A stretch of DNA of 40,989 nt, taken from contig JAFEAV010000056.1 in NCBI GenBank assembly GCA_018266215.1, positions 1 to 40,989 on the forward strand, written 5' to 3'. This document shows, piece after piece, positions 16,084 to 24,228 of the stretch. Source of the DNA: Cyanobacteria bacterium SZAS LIN-3 (GTDB lineage Bacteria; Cyanobacteriota; Vampirovibrionia; Obscuribacterales; Obscuribacteraceae). The position numbers were made by a program, and so were the translations under genes. Position 1 is the first letter of the stretch. Each line of letters begins with the position of its first letter. The notes beneath the pieces were generated by a model. It was given only the letters and a program-made list of their open reading frames with translations, ran no database searches and was not told where the DNA came from.

Positions 16084-17079
16084 TCAGCCTTTGCTGCTCT
16101 TGGATAACAATTCGTCGCCGACGATCTGACGCCAGTCATTGCGACTGATGTTGCCGCCACAAACAACGACGGCCACGCGCTCACGCGGTTTGAAAGTAAT
16201 GTACTTGGCGGAAATGGCCGCGACGGCCGCAGCTGCGGCACCCTCTATGAGCATCCCCTCATGTTCGAGGAAATCGAAAACGGCCTGACGGATGTCACGC
16301 TCTTCAATGGCCACCCACTCATCAACCACTTCCTGCACCAGCGGGAATGTAATCGTATCGGGGTCGATGTTTCCGGCTATGCCGTCGGCGATCGTTTCTT
16401 GCTGCACCGTATGTACAACCCGGCCGGATTGAATGGCATTCTTGAGAGTCGGGGAGGCATCGGCCACAACACCGACAATGCGCACCTTGGGATTGATTAC
16501 TTTGGCAACTAAACCGATACCGGATATCAATCCACCGCCGCCGGCAGCCACAATCAAAGTGGAGAGCTTGGGCACAATTTCGTACATTTCCAGCCCGACT
16601 GTCCCCTGACCGGCTATTACTTCGCGGTTGTTATAAGGCGATACGTAGAGCCCCTTCTTCTCCTGCGCCATGCGCATGGCAAAGTGCTCGGTCGCTTCCA
16701 GATCATCGCCGTGCTCAATCAGGTGAACGCTATATCGCTCTAGTTTCTGCTTTTTAGCCGGGGCGACGTTTTTCGGTAAACAGATAACGGCTTCGCGTTC
16801 GGTTATGCGGGCAGCCTCGGCGACGCCCAGGCCATGATTGCCGGCGGATGCCGTGAAGACTTTGCCGTAACCGCGCTCCTTGGCAAAGGTCAGCGCATTG
16901 AGCGCACCGCGGTATTTGAAGGAGCCAGTCACCTGGAGGTTCTCAAGCTTCATCCAGATTTCGGCCTGGGAAAGGTCGGACATCCAGTGGCTCACCCGCA
17001 AAGGCGTGGGGGCGATATGTCCGGTTATGCGCTTACGCGCCACCAGAACGTCACTGATACTCAGTCTCTCTTCTGCCAC
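16084..17079 (-). CDS. Threonine/serine dehydratase (PLP-dependent, TdcB type)
   Basis: A 331-residue fold-type II PLP enzyme. It has the PLP lysine in GSFKYRGA (Lys55), the substrate loop SAGNHG (about 79-84), the phosphate-binding glycine loop AAGGGGLISG (about 178-187) and a C-terminal VVCGGN. There is no C-terminal ACT-like regulatory domain, and the length equals that of catabolic threonine dehydratases, which convert threonine to 2-oxobutyrate or serine to pyruvate. Related enzymes act on hydroxyaspartate or racemise serine, so the substrate is not certain. The start is GTG 17079 with AAGGGG about 7 bases upstream. It lies downstream of tRNA-Gly on the same strand. Confidence 0.88.
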   Translation of the reverse strand: MAEERLSISDVLVARKRITGHIAPTPLRVSHWMSDLSQAEIWMKLENLQVTGSFKYRGALNALTFAKERGYGKVFTASAGNHGLGVAEAARITEREAVICLPKNVAPAKKQKLERYSVHLIEHGDDLEATEHFAMRMAQEKKGLYVSPYNNREVIAGQGTVGLEMYEIVPKLSTLIVAAGGGGLISGIGLVAKVINPKVRIVGVVADASPTLKNAIQSGRVVHTVQQETIADGIAGNIDPDTITFPLVQEVVDEWVAIEERDIRQAVFDFLEHEGMLIEGAAAAAVAAISAKYITFKPRERVAVVVCGGNISRNDWRQIVGDELLSKSSKG

Positions 17080-17191
17080 GGCGAACCCCTTCCTATATAG
17101 AATGCATAATTGCTTTGAGAATTATAAGCAAAGTACGACCCGGCGACCACGGCCAGCCAGCCGGAACGCCATAAATATGTCAGAGAAAAAA

Positions 17192-17265
17192 TGGAGCGGG
17201 TAGAGGGAATCGAACCCTCGTGTGCAGCTTGGAAGGCTGCCGTTCTACCATTGAACTACACCCGC
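17192..17265 (-). tRNA. tRNA-Gly (anticodon TCC)
   Basis: The reverse strand folds as a standard tRNA: acceptor GCGGGTG pairs with TACCCGC (one G-T pair). The D arm contains AGTTCAATGGTAGA. The anticodon stem GCAGC/GCTGC encloses CTTCCAA, giving anticodon TCC. The T arm holds GGTTCGATTCC. CCA is encoded after the discriminator T. A T-rich run follows the 3' end, which may end transcription. Confidence 0.97.
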
Positions 17266-17633
17266 ATAACAAGAACACTATCACAAAGGCGACAAAAACG
17301 GTATTGATTGTTGCTGCCAATGGCTAGTTTGTAGCTCCCTGAGCCCCTCTTGGCGCGACAGGTCGGCGATTCTTCAAGCGATATCGGTTAACTGATTTAG
17401 ACAATTTCACCCATGACATGGGGAATACCCCCATGGCAACAGGGGCTTCAAATGCCGAAAACGTTACATACAATCTAAAAGTTTTCTGAACAAGGCTAAA
17501 AATGGACGTCATTAATTTGTCGTGAAGGTCTTTAAGTGATAACTTTTATATCGATGGGGAAATGGTTCCGGCCTAGAAAGCAGTCCGGATCTAGTTCTAG
17601 CGTCTTTCGGCTCAAAAAGAGATCGGTGACCCA
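17266..17633. other. 368-base intergenic region upstream of hisC
   Basis: It holds an incomplete palindrome copy (AAGCGATATCGGTT around 17379-17386), a stem-loop CATGGGG-aatac-CCCCATG at 17417-17435, and a weak promoter-like pair TTGTCG (17517-17522) and TAACTT (17540-17545) spaced by 17 bases. No coding frame with support is seen. Confidence 0.45.
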
Positions 17634-18821
17634 ATGGCAACTTTCATCCAACAGCTCGCTTCGATGTCCCAGCAATTGGCGCTGGTGACGGATCCGAAGA
17701 ACACACTGTCCTTTTCGCCCGCCAAAGACCAACCAAAACGACTGGTCCCGCCACATATCGAGGCGCTGAAGGCCTACCAACCCGGCCGTCCGCCGGATCA
17801 GCTCAAGAAAGAGCTGGGTATTGAACGCTTTATCAACATGGCCTCCAACGAGAACCCCCTGGGTCCGCCCCAGAGCGCCATCGATGCCATGCAAAACTGT
17901 CTCACCGAGATCAGTCGCTATCCCGACCTGTGCGGCACCAAGCTGCGCACAGCGCTCTCTGACCGCTATGCCACAAAAATCGACAATGTGGCCATCGGTT
18001 CGGGTTCGGAAAGCACAATGGCCAATATCGTCCGTGCCTTCCTGCACGGAGACGACGAAGTATTGACCTCGCAGGGTACCTTCATCGGTTTGTATGTACT
18101 GGTCAACGCCCAGGGCATCAAGCTGGTCACGGTGCCGCTCAAAAACTACCGCTTTGACCTCGACGCGATTGCCGATGCGGTCGGACCTAAGACCAAACTC
18201 ATATACCTCTGCAATCCGAACAATCCAACCGGGACCATCTTCACCCGGATGGAATTCGAGAACTTCATCCGCAAGATTCCGGATCACGTTCTGGTCATCC
18301 TGGACGAAGCCTATTACGAATTTGCAGCCATCAATCCTGACTATCCGGATTCGATGCGTTACCGCCTGGACAACGTACTGACCCTGCGCACCTTCGCTAA
18401 AGCCTACGGCATGGCAGGTATCCGCCTGGGCTACGGACTTGGCCACGAGTACTTAATCGACTTCGTCAATCGCATCAAACTGCCTTTCGAGCCCAATATT
18501 CTGGCTCAGGAAGCTGGTCTGGCAGCTCTCTCCGACGATGAATTTCTGGAGCGCACTCTGGAAAACAACGAAGAAGGCATGGCCTACCTCACCCACGAAT
18601 TCGACAAGCTCGGCCTGCACCGTGTCCCTTCGCACGCCAATTTCATCATGCTGGAAATGGGCGCCGCCGAAAAGGTCGCGAAAGTGCACGAAGGCCTGCT
18701 GCGCCACGGCATAGCAATCAGACCACTGGCCGCGTTCGGCTTGCCCACTTGCTTGCGCATCACCGTAGGATTGCCGGAAGAAAACGAGCTTCTGGTCAAA
18801 GCGCTCCACAATATCCTTTAA
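17634..18821 (+). CDS. hisC: Histidinol-phosphate aminotransferase-like enzyme
   Basis: A 395-residue fold-type I PLP aminotransferase. Visible landmarks are SNENPLGPP (about 71-79), the PLP-contacting CNPNNPTG (193-200), LDEAYYEF (223-230), the Schiff-base lysine in TFAKAYGMAGIRLGYG (Lys256) and LRITVG near the end. These match HisC, which transfers an amino group from glutamate to imidazole-acetol phosphate in histidine synthesis; the closely related aromatic aminotransferases (phenylalanine, tyrosine) cannot be excluded. About 40 residues precede the usual HisC start. No other his gene is nearby. The next gene, a sensor kinase, begins directly after the TAA and in the same frame. Confidence 0.85.
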   Translation: MATFIQQLASMSQQLALVTDPKNTLSFSPAKDQPKRLVPPHIEALKAYQPGRPPDQLKKELGIERFINMASNENPLGPPQSAIDAMQNCLTEISRYPDLCGTKLRTALSDRYATKIDNVAIGSGSESTMANIVRAFLHGDDEVLTSQGTFIGLYVLVNAQGIKLVTVPLKNYRFDLDAIADAVGPKTKLIYLCNPNNPTGTIFTRMEFENFIRKIPDHVLVILDEAYYEFAAINPDYPDSMRYRLDNVLTLRTFAKAYGMAGIRLGYGLGHEYLIDFVNRIKLPFEPNILAQEAGLAALSDDEFLERTLENNEEGMAYLTHEFDKLGLHRVPSHANFIMLEMGAAEKVAKVHEGLLRHGIAIRPLAAFGLPTCLRITVGLPEENELLVKALHNIL

Positions 18822-20390
18822 TTGCTTAAGGGCAATCGGCTAACGCGAATCGTGCTGGCCATCGTTGTCGTCACCTTTGCGGTGGCGCTGATGACAGGCA
18901 TCATCGCGTGCCTGCATCTGGACACGAGTGTCGCTAATATTTCGATGCTCTATTTGTTCGTGGTCATCGGTGCCGCTCTGACACTGGGCCGGGGGGCAGC
19001 AATTCTGGCATCGCTGGAAGCCTTTGTGCTTTTTGACTGGTGCTTCGTCCGGCCGCACCAGACGCTGATCGTCACAGATCCTGCAGAATGGCTCTCTCTC
19101 TGCATGTTTCTCGTGACCGCAACCGTTATCGGTCAGCTTATGGTCCTGCTGGTAGATCGCATTCAAGAGCGCGAAAAGAGTCGCCAGGAAACAGCAGCCT
19201 TGGCGGAAGCCAGTCTGGCGGTCACATCGCAACTTGATCTGAACAAAGCCCTTGAAAGCGTTCTCACGCAGATGGGTAAAGTGGCCGAACTCAGCTTTGC
19301 CCGATTTTTTGTAATGCAGGACGAAGGTCGGGCGCAAATAGACAAAGTGTTTTCGGCCGCGCCCGGCCCGGGGAAATTGGAGGGGGATGAGGAACAAACT
19401 CAAACCGATATCGCTCTAAATTTCGTCATCGAAAAGCGCGCATCGCTTGGAATGGGGGCGGAGTCTAATGGCGCTTTAAAACTGCCAAAAGGCTCTTTGT
19501 TTCTGCCGATTATTATTGAAGATCGGGTGCTGGGAGTTTTGCAACTTCAAGCGATATCGGATGACCTACAAGAAAGCGAAAAGCGCGTCATCCATTCTCT
19601 GGCCAACCTGGCAGGCCTTGTCATTCAGCGCGACCGGCTGATGAAAGTAGAGTCGCTTACCAACGCTGTAGTAAAAACGGAGCGCCTGAAATCTGCGCTC
19701 CTGTCGATGGTCTCGCATGACTTCAGAAGCCCACTGACGGCCATTAAGACCAGTGTGAACAGTTTGCTGTCGGACGGTCAACCGATATCGGATGAAACGC
19801 AACACTCCCTTCTCCTTCAAGTCGACCACGAGACGGATCGCCTCAATAGACTGATCGATAACATCCTGGATTTATCGTGTTTGGAAGCGGACATGATTTC
19901 GCTTAAATGCGAACTGACGCCCCTGGCCGAGCTGATCGAAAGCGCACTCAACACTTTGAGCGAAGCGGAAAACGAACGAATCAGCGTCAAACTATCGGGC
20001 GAATCGGATGAGGTCAATGTGGACTGCGTTTTGATGGCCCAGGTCCTGCGAAATTTGCTGGAGAACGCACTCAAGTACTCGCCGCAGGAGGCGCAGGTAG
20101 AGCTGGAAACATCCGTCCAGGGCGATAAGTTTTTTATAGAGGTAAAAGACCGCGGTTCCGGCTTATTAGCCAGCGAAGAATCCCTTGTATTCGCGCCATT
20201 TTTCAGAGGCAGCGCCGTCAAAGAAACCGCAATCCCCGGGATGGGTTTAGGACTGGCTCTTTCCAAAGGACTGGTGGAGGCGCACAAAGGAACATTATCG
20301 GCGTACAATCGAGAAACGGGCGGCTGTGTATTCAGGATAACGCTTCCCCTTCCCACTGTCGGCGCGGAACAACAAGGCAGCATGCAATGA
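18822..20390 (+). CDS. KdpD-like short sensor histidine kinase
   Basis: The 522-residue protein has four membrane helices in its first 110 residues, resembling the KdpD membrane domain (DUF4118, with FVRPHQTLIVTDPAEW). A GAF-like region follows (about 130-270), then the dimerisation/phosphoacceptor domain with VSHDFRSPL (His299) and an ATPase domain (RNLLENALKYS, VKDRGSGL, GMGLGLALSKGLVEAHKG). The long cytoplasmic N-terminal KdpD and Usp domains of true KdpD are missing. The start is unsure: TTG 18822 lies directly after the hisC stop and has no ribosome binding site; GTG 18852 is an alternative. The response-regulator gene overlaps the stop (ATGA). The GATATC palindrome occurs three times in the gene (19406, 19552, 19783). 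Confidence 0.88.
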   Translation: MLKGNRLTRIVLAIVVVTFAVALMTGIIACLHLDTSVANISMLYLFVVIGAALTLGRGAAILASLEAFVLFDWCFVRPHQTLIVTDPAEWLSLCMFLVTATVIGQLMVLLVDRIQEREKSRQETAALAEASLAVTSQLDLNKALESVLTQMGKVAELSFARFFVMQDEGRAQIDKVFSAAPGPGKLEGDEEQTQTDIALNFVIEKRASLGMGAESNGALKLPKGSLFLPIIIEDRVLGVLQLQAISDDLQESEKRVIHSLANLAGLVIQRDRLMKVESLTNAVVKTERLKSALLSMVSHDFRSPLTAIKTSVNSLLSDGQPISDETQHSLLLQVDHETDRLNRLIDNILDLSCLEADMISLKCELTPLAELIESALNTLSEAENERISVKLSGESDEVNVDCVLMAQVLRNLLENALKYSPQEAQVELETSVQGDKFFIEVKDRGSGLLASEESLVFAPFFRGSAVKETAIPGMGLGLALSKGLVEAHKGTLSAYNRETGGCVFRITLPLPTVGAEQQGSMQ

Positions 20391-21124
20391 CGAAAGTTTT
20401 GATCATCGATGACGAGACGCAAATTCTCCGAGCGCTTGAAACAGGCCTGGAGCGCAACAACTATCAAATCATCACCGCCCAAACCGGCGAAGAAGGCCTC
20501 GGTATGGCGACTTTGCACAAGCCGGATATTATCATTCTCGATCTCGCCATGCCCGGCCTGACCGGCTTTGAGGTCTGCAAAGAAATCAGAACCTGGAGCA
20601 AAACGCCAATTATCGTTTCCTCCGTTCGCAAAAGCGAAGAAGACAAAATCAAAGCCCTGGACCTGGGCGCAGATGACTATCTGGTCAAACCTTTCGGCCT
20701 GCAGGAACTGATGGCCCGCATGCGCGCGGTTCTGCGAAGAAGCGGTTCAGAAGAGGCGCAGCCGGAGGCCAGTTTCGAACTGGACAACCTGCACATAGAC
20801 TTTCGCAAGCGAAAAGTTTGCATCGGCGGCGAAGAAGTGCACCTCACCCCAAAAGAATATGATCTGCTGCGCTACATGACCATGAATGTAGATCGCGTGC
20901 TGACCCACAAACAGCTCCTGACGGAAGTCTGGGGACCCGCCTACTGCAACGATACGCATACCCTGCGGGTGCACATGGCCAATCTCCGGACCAAGGTCGA
21001 AACGCGGCCGGAGCGGCCCAGGTTCATTCATACGGAAACTCGTATCGGATATCGGTTCAGGTTAGAAACGCGGGAAGCCCAAACCCAAACCGGTTCAGCG
21101 AAGAATTGCCTCATCAAACCTTGA
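20387..21124 (+). CDS. OmpR/KdpE-type response regulator
   Basis: The 245-residue protein has a receiver domain with the acidic pocket IIDDE, phosphoacceptor Asp52 in LDLAMPG and Lys101 in LVKPFG. A C-terminal winged helix (about 130-235) shows LTPKEYDLLRYM, LLTEVWGP and HTETRIGYRFRLE, typical of the OmpR group and close to KdpE. It overlaps the sensor kinase gene by four bases, so the two are translationally coupled and should form one signalling pair. No kdpFABC potassium pump is in the window; the targets are unknown. Confidence 0.9.
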   Translation: MTKVLIIDDETQILRALETGLERNNYQIITAQTGEEGLGMATLHKPDIIILDLAMPGLTGFEVCKEIRTWSKTPIIVSSVRKSEEDKIKALDLGADDYLVKPFGLQELMARMRAVLRRSGSEEAQPEASFELDNLHIDFRKRKVCIGGEEVHLTPKEYDLLRYMTMNVDRVLTHKQLLTEVWGPAYCNDTHTLRVHMANLRTKVETRPERPRFIHTETRIGYRFRLETREAQTQTGSAKNCLIKP

Positions 21125-21167
21125 CGGAAACTTGATAATCTATTGGCCGGTCGTCCAGGGTCAGTCA

Positions 21168-22187
21168 ATGCCACTCAAGAGTTTCAAACGTTTCAGTCTG
21201 GCCTGGTCCCTGAGCCTCTGCCTTATAACAGCCACCACAGCCATACCGGCCACGATTTTGCCGGCGCAATGTCAAGACCCGGCGGCCAATACAACCGCTG
21301 TCCCGACCCAGATTCTTAAGACCGGAATCAATCTGACCAGTGACTCAATGTCAGCCAACAGTAAGCAGGTTGCCAATCTGATTGGCCTGACGCCGGTTTT
21401 ACAAAAACTGCAAACACTGCGGGCGAAAGTAAGCCAGATCAAGGGCGCGACACCAACCCTGGAGAATCTGGCCTTGCGCCAGGATTACACCGAAGCGCAG
21501 ATGGAAGCGCGCCAGATCATCGAACAAACCAACCTGCAAATTGAGTTTGTGCTTGCTGAAATCGACGCCGAACGCAATCTCTACGGCGAAATCCTTTCCG
21601 CCATGATTGCCCGTCGCGACAAAGCTGTTGCCCGGTCGAACGCCGCCAGTTTTTATACCAACGGCGTACTCTGGGCGGTCGGCGAAGGCCTGGCGATTCC
21701 CACGTATAAAGCACCTAACTACTCAATCCCGTCTGGAACGGTTAGTGTCCTGGCTGGTATTGTGCCGTCATTTTTCTCCCTCTGGGCTATGCATCAGTAC
21801 AACGGCAAAAAATCCCGGTCCGAGAACGAGCCGAATATGCTGGCAAAGTTGTTCGGTTATCCGATATCGCCTGAGGTTGATTACCCGGAAACAATCACGG
21901 CCTTCCTGAACGCCGTTCCGCCGGATTCTCCGGTGGCCAAAAGCCGCAAACAACAGCTCATAGATCGCTGGGTATCGGACCAGAACATACCGAGCTTTAC
22001 CAATACCAAAAACGTAAAACTGCTGGACAGCATAACGGCGGCAGTGAGCCAGAAGGATGGGCTTTCAATAGATACTCTCAGCGCCCGGCAGGACATGCTG
22101 CAACAGCTGGCCGGCGAAGTCAGGAAAATGAAGCGCATGCTGCTGGAACTGTCCATGGCGGTGGGCGGGGAGAAAACGCTCAACTAA
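21168..22187 (+). CDS. Exported helical protein of unknown function
   Basis: The frame is open from TTG 21132, but ATG 21168 is chosen: AGGG lies 7 bases upstream and it gives a signal peptide (FSLAWSLSLCLITATTAIPATILPAQC). The mature part is largely helical, with a probable coiled coil around LQKLQTLRAKVSQIKGATPTLENLAL and INLQIEFVLAEIDAER-type segments, a hydrophobic middle (VSVLAGIVPSFFSLWAM) and a second helical part at the C-terminus. I do not recognise a domain. It follows the response regulator by 43 bases and may share its transcript. A 20-base palindrome starts at its stop codon. Confidence 0.7.
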   Translation: MPLKSFKRFSLAWSLSLCLITATTAIPATILPAQCQDPAANTTAVPTQILKTGINLTSDSMSANSKQVANLIGLTPVLQKLQTLRAKVSQIKGATPTLENLALRQDYTEAQMEARQIIEQTNLQIEFVLAEIDAERNLYGEILSAMIARRDKAVARSNAASFYTNGVLWAVGEGLAIPTYKAPNYSIPSGTVSVLAGIVPSFFSLWAMHQYNGKKSRSENEPNMLAKLFGYPISPEVDYPETITAFLNAVPPDSPVAKSRKQQLIDRWVSDQNIPSFTNTKNVKLLDSITAAVSQKDGLSIDTLSARQDMLQQLAGEVRKMKRMLLELSMAVGGEKTLN

Positions 22188-22205
22188 CAACCGATATCGG
22201 TTGTT
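22186..22205. repeat. 20-base palindrome between convergent genes
   Basis: AACAACCGATATCGGTTGTT is perfectly symmetric and contains the window-wide 14-base motif. It overlaps the stop of the forward gene and lies 47 bases beyond the stop of the reverse gene. It is followed by TGTTTAA, so it might act as a bidirectional terminator, though the stem has no loop bases and the U run is weak. Confidence 0.8.
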
Positions 22206-22251
22206 GTTTAAAGCAACAGATGCTTCGCGCAAGCACCCAGACCCTTGCCAT

Positions 22252-23694
22252 CTATTTGCGCAGATTTTTCCGATGCAGGAATGAATCCGCCTGATATTCC
22301 TGAATGCGCGGGCGCAGGCCGAGATAGGTGGCGATCACAAGAAGGATCGATAGAATAATTGATCCCGGCACCAGCCATTGCAGGGCATGGCGGGCTTTGC
22401 GCACCGATTGTTCCAGTTCGGTGTTGTTGATGCGCATAGTGCGCACCAGGGCATCATCGAAGCGACTGAAGGCCATATTTGTCCCGTGCGGATCATAACC
22501 AAGGCCCAGCGACCTCGCATCCACGTCATTGCCCTCGGTCATGAGTTTGCGCTCCTGGCCGCAACGGTCTTTATAGACGAGGAAAGTTTCGAAGGAATCG
22601 ATCGCCCCTTCGCGTTCACCCTCGAAGCGCACATTGGCTAGCTCCTTGGCCAGAGCGCCGCTCAGTCCCTGAAGATTGGGTTTGCGCCCCAGTTGCAACT
22701 CTTTGGCGGCGGCGACGAGCAGGACCGGGCCCATTCTGTCGTCCGGGAAAGCGGCGATGCGGTCAAGATTTTCCTGGCACGCCTGCTGATTGGCCGGCAT
22801 ATTCTCATGATCGAGCAAGCAGCGGCTCAGCGCCGCATCGGCCAGGTAAGCACTGGAGCGCGCGTCGAGCAGGGCCTGAACGCTGTCGTAGGCGTATTCC
22901 TTGGCGCGGGTCAGACCGGCGCTGCTTTCTGAAAGGGCGGTGGTCAGATAGCGCAAAAATATCGCCAGAATGATCATCGTAAAAATGATCGGCAGGTTCA
23001 GGCGCCGGTGAAAATGAACGCTGACGTATATATGAACGTAAAACAAAAGACAGACCAGCACCATCCCCAGTACCAGAACCAGGCCGCGGGAAAGCGCTGA
23101 AGCCGAGCGCTCACGACCATATGTTTCTTCCAGTACATCGGAGTTGGCCTTATTCAAATCATCAGCACTCGGCAGTATCTTATCTTTCAGAGTCGACCAG
23201 GCAGCTCTGTAAGCAAGCAGGGCATCGGCCTCTTTGCCGCTCTGATGAAAATCACGCGCCGCCTGAGCCTGCATCAAAAATGCCCCGAGACCGGCTTGAA
23301 TGCTTTCAATCGGTCCCTGTTCTTTGTGTCCGTAAGTAATATTTTTCGCCGCCACAACCAGTTCGTGACAGACATCGAGACGATTGTGCTCAAAGTCTCC
23401 AGCCAGAGCAAGAGCCGGTCTCTGCCCGGGAATGCTCATCAGCTCATCGGCCAGGGCACCATCCATGGCGGCAAGTCCGATCTTGATTTGATGAGCGGCG
23501 ATAACGGAAGGCGCGGCGTCGGACCCGACAGTCTTGAGGGCATGCAAGTGTTGCTGGACGGTAATCACCGAAATCACACAAAACAACAGGAAGCCCAGAG
23601 CCACCGAACCAAACAAGAGCCACAGCCTTATCGGTGTGACGTCCCTCAGGGCGGCGCGGATCAGTTGTTTAACAGGACCCATGGACCTGTTCAT
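22252..23694 (-). CDS. GlnX-like membrane protein with two extracytoplasmic helical domains
   Basis: The 480-residue protein starts at ATG 23694 (AAGGAG 7 bases upstream). Predicted membrane helices are at about 24-46, 204-224, 233-253 and 438-462. Between the first and second, and between the third and fourth, lie soluble helical domains of about 155 and 185 residues, like four-helix-bundle sensor domains. Motifs such as LPSADDLNKANSDVLEETY and AKEYAYDSVQALLDARSSAYLADAALSRCLLD correspond to those I recall from actinobacterial GlnX. There GlnX is encoded with GlnH and the kinase PknG and passes an amino-acid signal to the kinase. No kinase, HAMP or methyl-accepting domain is attached here. 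The gene starts 13 bases after a PknG-like gene, which strongly supports this reading. The family assignment rests on remembered motifs, not a search. Confidence 0.65.
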   Translation of the reverse strand: MNRSMGPVKQLIRAALRDVTPIRLWLLFGSVALGFLLFCVISVITVQQHLHALKTVGSDAAPSVIAAHQIKIGLAAMDGALADELMSIPGQRPALALAGDFEHNRLDVCHELVVAAKNITYGHKEQGPIESIQAGLGAFLMQAQAARDFHQSGKEADALLAYRAAWSTLKDKILPSADDLNKANSDVLEETYGRERSASALSRGLVLVLGMVLVCLLFYVHIYVSVHFHRRLNLPIIFTMIILAIFLRYLTTALSESSAGLTRAKEYAYDSVQALLDARSSAYLADAALSRCLLDHENMPANQQACQENLDRIAAFPDDRMGPVLLVAAAKELQLGRKPNLQGLSGALAKELANVRFEGEREGAIDSFETFLVYKDRCGQERKLMTEGNDVDARSLGLGYDPHGTNMAFSRFDDALVRTMRINNTELEQSVRKARHALQWLVPGSIILSILLVIATYLGLRPRIQEYQADSFLHRKNLRK

Positions 23695-23707
23695 AGTGCA
23701 ACTCCTT

Positions 23708-24184
23708 TTAGAACCATGTTGTCTGCCTCACGCTATTGGCCTCGTCAATCAGTGCGACTCGGTCTTCGAAGGTCTGGGCAAAGTGAGCGCAATTGCGCAG
23801 GGCTTTTTCACAGGCGTGTCTCAGGTTGACTTCAGTCAGCGGAATACCCATCAAATTTGTCGTTTCATCCGGCTCCATTTGCCGCAGCTCAAGCTGTTTT
23901 ATAGCGGTGAGCAAGAGGTTTGCCTGCATGCGCCAGGAGGCAAAATCATCCGGCATCATCGATTCAAATTTTTGCGCAGCTTCCAGCAGATCGGCCTTGC
24001 AAGCCGGTGTCTGACTTTCCATAATCTGCCGCATGTTGGCAGTGGCGCTCTGCCTGCTGAGGGAGCCGGGATAGCCCGGATAACCGGGATACGCATCGCC
24101 GCTTTCGCCCTCAGGCATGGCACCGCAAACCTGGCAGATGCCGTCTTTCAATTTTCCTTCGCAGCCTTCTTTTTTACACTGCAT
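23708..24184 (-). CDS. Kinase-less PknG-like protein (zinc ribbon plus PknG C-terminus)
   Basis: The 158-residue protein starts at ATG 24184 with GGAG 8 bases upstream. Residues 1-21 form a zinc-ribbon (Cys3, Cys8, Cys17, Cys20; GKLKDGICQVCG) like the cysteine motifs in front of the PknG kinase domain. A short linker YPGYPGYPG follows. Residues of about 55-158 align with the last TPR part of PknG: MGIPLTEVNLR against GFPFTSHGLR, and the ending LIDEANSVRQTTWF against LVDMANKVRPTSTF of mycobacterial PknG. The whole Ser/Thr kinase domain and most of the TPR domain are missing, yet the frame is intact and has its own ribosome binding site. The most likely role is a cytoplasmic adaptor working with the GlnX-like protein encoded 13 bases downstream. 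Confidence 0.75.
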   Translation of the reverse strand: MQCKKEGCEGKLKDGICQVCGAMPEGESGDAYPGYPGYPGSLSRQSATANMRQIMESQTPACKADLLEAAQKFESMMPDDFASWRMQANLLLTAIKQLELRQMEPDETTNLMGIPLTEVNLRHACEKALRNCAHFAQTFEDRVALIDEANSVRQTTWF

Positions 24185-24228
24185 CGCTTTTGCTCCAGAG
24201 TTTCAACATGTAATTTCGCGATTTACTA

